Positions 5,090 through 8,191 of a DNA stretch of 8,191 bases are shown here, one piece after another (position 1 is the stretch's first letter; each line of letters opens with the position of its first letter). The notes under the pieces were generated by a model. That model was not told where the DNA came from, did no database searches, and was given only the letters and a program-made list of their open reading frames with translations. This DNA is from an archaeon UBA55 (lineage in GTDB: Archaea > Undinarchaeota > Undinarchaeia > Undinarchaeales > Undinarchaeaceae): the NCBI GenBank assembly GCA_002495465.1, contig DAFN01000002.1:15518-23708 (forward strand), in the 5' to 3' direction. The position numbers were made by a program, and so were the translations under genes.

Positions 5090-6961
5090 ATGGAAAAGCA
5101 CATGAGGCTCTTGCCGATAAGTCTTATATTATTCATAATTATGGCACCTTCTGTTGTGTCTGACTCAGAAAACATTGTCAGCATAATGGCGCCTGCCGTT
5201 ACTCCAGATGGCTATGGTGTCATGACTGAGATAGAGATTGAGGTAATCCCTGGTCGCGGAAGAGTTTTGCTAAATACAGAGCCTTTTATTGGTCTGCAGA
5301 CTCAGAATTCAGAAAAAATTGCTGCTGAGATAGCCAGCAAGTACACTGGAATTGACAATTCTGACAAAGATATCATAGTTACTTTCAGAGTAAATGCTAC
5401 TAGTATCGACGGTCCGAGTGCAGGTGCTGCAATTACAACGGCGATAATTTCTGCAATATCAGGAACTGAAATGAGGACTGATGTAGGTATATCAGGAACT
5501 ATTGAGCCTGACGGAAGCATCGGTCCTGTTGGCAGCCTTCCATCTAAAATAGAAGCCTCTGCTAATACAGGGCACGTGATTTTCCTTATACCAAGTGAGC
5601 AGGAGTTTATTCCGGTTATTGTTGAAGTGGAGGAGTCTCCTGTTCCTGGCTGGACAATTGTGCGCTCCGAGACAATCTATCTTAATTTGATTGAATACGG
5701 TAGGGAAAATTTTGACATAGAAATTATTCCAGTTCGCACAATAAGTGATGTTGTGGATATTATGCTCAATGGAAAGCTCCATCCCACAGGGGTGGATTTT
5801 GGGGAGGACCTTGGTATTGTTCTTGGGGAGCTCAATGTTAGTGAGACAATCAAACCTCTCAAAAATCTTGCTGACAAAACTATAGAGGAAGCGGCACGGC
5901 TTCTCAAGGATGCTGAGAACAGACTTATTAACAGTAATTTATCAGAAGTTCAAGCATCAGTTTCTTCTTCTCTCATAGATTCTGCAAGAATAGAGCTTGC
6001 CTCTTCGAAAAACGCATATACTAACAAGGTTTTGTACGGAGCAGCAAACCATGCCTTTAGGTCTGTAATAAATTCAAGGATTGCTCTAGATCTCTTAAAA
6101 TATAATTCACTTGATTATGAATCCAGCCTTAGTTACCTCGGGGGTAGGATATCTGAAACTGGAAGGAAACTGGATGCTGTAAAGATAGACTTGACAAATC
6201 TTAATCACTATGCTACTGACCGCGATTCCTATGAATGGGCTGTCGCTGCCCAGCAAAGAATGACGCAGGCTGAAATGCAGTTCTATTCTCAAGGGGCGGA
6301 TGAGGAGGAAATATTCAGGACACTTGCTATTACGGAAGGCTGGTTAAACATTGCAGGAAATTTTTACGATATTGCTGTTGATTTGTCCTCCGGAAAACGC
6401 TTCGATTCTTATGCATTTAAAGCTCTGGCCTCAGAAAGCCTTGTTAACTCAACGTCTCTTGCAACACAGTTCTATGATATTTCTGAATACGGACCTTTCT
6501 GGTATGTTTCCCTTGCAGAAGAGAACCTAAACAAGACTTGGTTTGTTGCTTCATATGCGGATTCTATGGCTGCAACGACTAAAATGTACAGTCAGCAGGA
6601 GATGAATCTTCGAGGTTTGGAGGACCTAATACTTTTCATAAATACTGAACTTTCTTCACTAGATACAGGAGATTCGGTGTGGTCTGAGTTATACCGTGAT
6701 TATGCATTCTTTCTTCTTGAACGATCTCAAGCGGTTCAGAGTATAAATCTACTTGAGGATTCAATGTTTTATCTCAGGCTTTCAGAAGCTCATTCTGGAT
6801 TGAAAAATACAGTAGCTTCTATACCAGATGAGCCCTCAAAGGACTTATGGGGCTCAGACATAGTACTTCCATTGGCTTTTGGAGTCTTAATTGTGGTTTT
6901 TGCAATATTGAGCTACACCAACCAGCGAAGAACCTTGCTTCCAAAATCTAGGAGCCGATAA
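5090..6961 (+). CDS. Exported Lon-like (S16) serine protease with C-terminal membrane anchor
   Basis: The N-terminal third matches the archaeal COG1750 group, Lon-type proteases without an ATPase domain. Residues 7-24 form a signal-like hydrophobic segment ending VVS before Asp25. Residues 30-185 are the protease domain: [15 protein letters not shown] (56-70), DGPSAGAA with nucleophile Ser110 (107-114), then [20 protein letters not shown] (135-154) with the partner Lys153, giving the Ser-Lys dyad of Lon. Residues 240-575 are a long, mostly helical region with no family I recognise. About 590-608 is a membrane span followed by a basic tail ([13 protein letters not shown]), so the catalytic part should face outside, anchored at its C-terminus. 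It may process or degrade envelope proteins; substrates are unknown. Its last 14 nt overlap the end of metK on the other strand. Confidence 0.88.
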   Translation: MEKHMRLLPISLILFIIMAPSVVSDSENIVSIMAPAVTPDGYGVMTEIEIEVIPGRGRVLLNTEPFIGLQTQNSEKIAAEIASKYTGIDNSDKDIIVTFRVNATSIDGPSAGAAITTAIISAISGTEMRTDVGISGTIEPDGSIGPVGSLPSKIEASANTGHVIFLIPSEQEFIPVIVEVEESPVPGWTIVRSETIYLNLIEYGRENFDIEIIPVRTISDVVDIMLNGKLHPTGVDFGEDLGIVLGELNVSETIKPLKNLADKTIEEAARLLKDAENRLINSNLSEVQASVSSSLIDSARIELASSKNAYTNKVLYGAANHAFRSVINSRIALDLLKYNSLDYESSLSYLGGRISETGRKLDAVKIDLTNLNHYATDRDSYEWAVAAQQRMTQAEMQFYSQGADEEEIFRTLAITEGWLNIAGNFYDIAVDLSSGKRFDSYAFKALASESLVNSTSLATQFYDISEYGPFWYVSLAEENLNKTWFVASYADSMAATTKMYSQQEMNLRGLEDLILFINTELSSLDTGDSVWSELYRDYAFFLLERSQAVQSINLLEDSMFYLRLSEAHSGLKNTVASIPDEPSKDLWGSDIVLPLAFGVLIVVFAILSYTNQRRTLLPKSRSR

Positions 6962-8108
6962 GCTCTTTTAATTCCCGTACTCTATCAGTTTTTTCCCAAG
7001 TAAATTCTGCTTCACTTCTTCCAAAGTGTCCGTAAGCTGCGGTTTTCCTGTATATTGGTCTTTTCAAATTTAGATAATCTATTATTTTTCCTGGCCGTAG
7101 GTCAAAAACTTTCAGAACTGCAGCTTTTATTTCAGTTTCAGGATATTTTCCTGTTCCAAAGGTATCAATATATACCGAAACTGGTTCTGAAACTCCTATT
7201 GCGTAGGCAATCTGAACTTCACACCTATCTGCTAGCTCGGCGGCAACAATATTCTTTGCAAGATGCCTTGCCATATATGACGCGCTTCTGTCGACCTTTG
7301 AAGGGTCCTTTCCTGAGAAGCATCCGCCTCCATGGCTTCCAACTCCTCCATATGTGTCTACAATTATTTTTCTTCCTGTAAGGCCGGTATCTGCGCCTGG
7401 ACCGCCTCTTATGAAGGCTCCTGTTGGGTTTATAAAATAATTTGTTTTTTCGTCAACCCAGTTTTTACAAACTGGCAATATAACTTTCTCCTTAATTTCC
7501 TTCACTATTTGCTCATGTTTTACATCACTTGAATGCTGTGTTGAGACAACTACGGTATCTGCCCTGATTGGTTTTCCATCTTCATACTCTATAGTTACTT
7601 GGGCTTTTCCGTCAGTTCTTATCCAGGGTATATCTCCGTTTTTTCTTAGTTCTGCAAGTTTCTTTGTTAGTTTATGTGAAAGCATTATTGGAAGTGGCAT
7701 AAGTTCTTCCGTTTCGTTTGTAGCGTATCCGAACATTAATCCTTGGTCTCCTGCTCCTTGGTTTTCCTTTGTTTTTTTCCTCACTCCTTTAGATATATCT
7801 GGGCTCTGCTCGTGCAATGAAACTAGAACAGAGCAATCATCGTAGTTGAAGCCACTCTCCCCAAGCTTGTCGTAGCCTGCTTCTTTTATGACTTTTCTTA
7901 CAACTTCTTGAATGTCTATATAAGCCTCTGTGCTAACTTCCCCTGCAACTACTACAAGTCCTGTCGTTGCTAGGGTTTCAACAGCAACTCTAGCCTCTGG
8001 GTCCTTTTCCAAAATTGCATCAAGAACTCCATCTGATATCTGGTCGCAAAGTTTGTCCGGATGACCTTCCGTTACGGACTCAGATGTAAAGTGATATTTT
8101 CCTCTTAT
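6948..8108 (-). CDS. metK: S-adenosylmethionine synthetase, bacterial/eukaryotic MetK type; start codon irregular
   Basis: MetK makes S-adenosylmethionine from methionine and ATP. The family is unmistakable: [17 protein letters not shown] with the catalytic His at the N-terminus, [20 protein letters not shown] in the middle, then [20 protein letters not shown] and a C-terminal GHFGR. Most archaea carry the unrelated-looking archaeal MAT instead, so this copy suggests transfer from bacteria or a DPANN-type inventory. The first standard start codon in frame is TTG at 8012, but starting there removes GHPDK and the catalytic His. Homology continues upstream to about 8108, where the codon at the expected Met position is ATA. 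That gives 386 residues, close to the 384 of E. coli MetK. An ATG at 8113 is out of frame by one base. Either a one-base error or frameshift near the start, or a non-standard start, explains this. The 3' end overlaps the protease gene. Confidence 0.92.
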   Translation of the reverse strand: MRGKYHFTSESVTEGHPDKLCDQISDGVLDAILEKDPEARVAVETLATTGLVVVAGEVSTEAYIDIQEVVRKVIKEAGYDKLGESGFNYDDCSVLVSLHEQSPDISKGVRKKTKENQGAGDQGLMFGYATNETEELMPLPIMLSHKLTKKLAELRKNGDIPWIRTDGKAQVTIEYEDGKPIRADTVVVSTQHSSDVKHEQIVKEIKEKVILPVCKNWVDEKTNYFINPTGAFIRGGPGADTGLTGRKIIVDTYGGVGSHGGGCFSGKDPSKVDRSASYMARHLAKNIVAAELADRCEVQIAYAIGVSEPVSVYIDTFGTGKYPETEIKAAVLKVFDLRPGKIIDYLNLKRPIYRKTAAYGHFGRSEAEFTWEKTDRVRELKELIGS

Positions 8109-8115
8109 AACATTG

Positions 8116-8127
8116 GTACCGCGGTAC
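8116..8127. promoter_or_regulatory. Perfect 12-bp palindrome next to the metK start
   Basis: GTACCGCGGTAC is fully self-complementary and GC-rich in an AT-rich gap. It lies 8 bases upstream of the inferred metK start and downstream of its TATA-like element, so a bound regulator could block transcription, or the sequence could form a hairpin in the leader. Confidence 0.4.
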
Positions 8128-8142
8128 AGTTATTCGTACAAA

Positions 8143-8149
8143 GATATAG
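8143..8149 (-). promoter_or_regulatory. TATA-like element for metK
   Basis: On the minus strand this reads CTATATC. A start about 25 nt downstream falls near 8120, inside the palindrome and just ahead of the out-of-frame ATG at 8113 and the ATA at 8108. The match to consensus is moderate. Confidence 0.35.
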
Positions 8150-8191
8150 GTTCCCTTGGTAACACAAAATCGTACACTGATTGCGTTCAAA

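Noticed and set aside
5302..6292. Minus-strand open frames under the protease gene
   Set aside because: They are shadows of the long protease frame, with no promoter or family resemblance.
7055..7532. Plus-strand open frames under metK
   Set aside because: They are complementary shadows of a strongly conserved enzyme gene.
8010..8012. TTG at 8012 as the metK start
   Set aside because: It would drop the conserved GHPDK block and the catalytic His, which are plainly encoded in frame upstream.

Overview
The window looks like a chromosomal segment of an archaeon, probably from a small-genome (DPANN-like) lineage, although the sequence does not fix the phylum. The archaeal assignment rests on four things: the run uS13-uS4-uS11-RNA polymerase subunit D with a tRNA-Leu directly behind it, archaeal-type ribosomal protein sequences, TATA-like elements about 20-30 nt ahead of the transcription units, and a secreted Lon-like protease of the archaeal COG1750 type. 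The DNA is moderately AT-rich. Genes inside the ribosomal operon are packed with TAATG stop/start overlaps.

Left part (1-1387): two co-directional genes of unknown function. The first is a two-helix membrane protein with a very basic tail, and its reading frame runs off the left edge. The second is a soluble, charged, helical protein coupled to it by a 1-nt overlap. Centre-left (1402-3681): a TATA box and a small leader dyad, then rps13, rps4, rps11 and rpoD almost without gaps, followed by tRNA-Leu(GAG). In many archaea this tRNA is followed by L18e-L13-S9-rpoN. Here it is followed by an AT-rich spacer and an opposite-strand gene, so the usual synteny stops at the tRNA.

Centre (3682-5052): a small minus-strand protein that may have a degenerate PD-(D/E)XK nuclease fold and a class I SAM-dependent methyltransferase face away from each other. 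They share a 217-bp AT-rich intergenic region rich in dyad symmetry. Right part (5053-8191): a 623-residue exported serine protease of the Lon/S16 type (Ser110-Lys153 dyad, N-terminal signal segment, C-terminal membrane anchor) is convergent with, and overlaps by 14 nt, a minus-strand S-adenosylmethionine synthetase of the bacterial/eukaryotic MetK family. That is not the MAT family most archaea use. The conserved MetK N-terminus is intact, but no ATG, GTG or TTG lies in frame ahead of it.

The ribosomal block serves translation and transcription. MetK makes the cofactor the methyltransferase consumes, but nothing in the layout shows they are co-regulated. I do not see a convincing new multi-gene system. 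The best leads are the metK start anomaly and its upstream palindrome, the loss of the Asp/Asn-Gly site in uS11, the dyad-rich divergent intergenic region, and the two unknown genes at the left.
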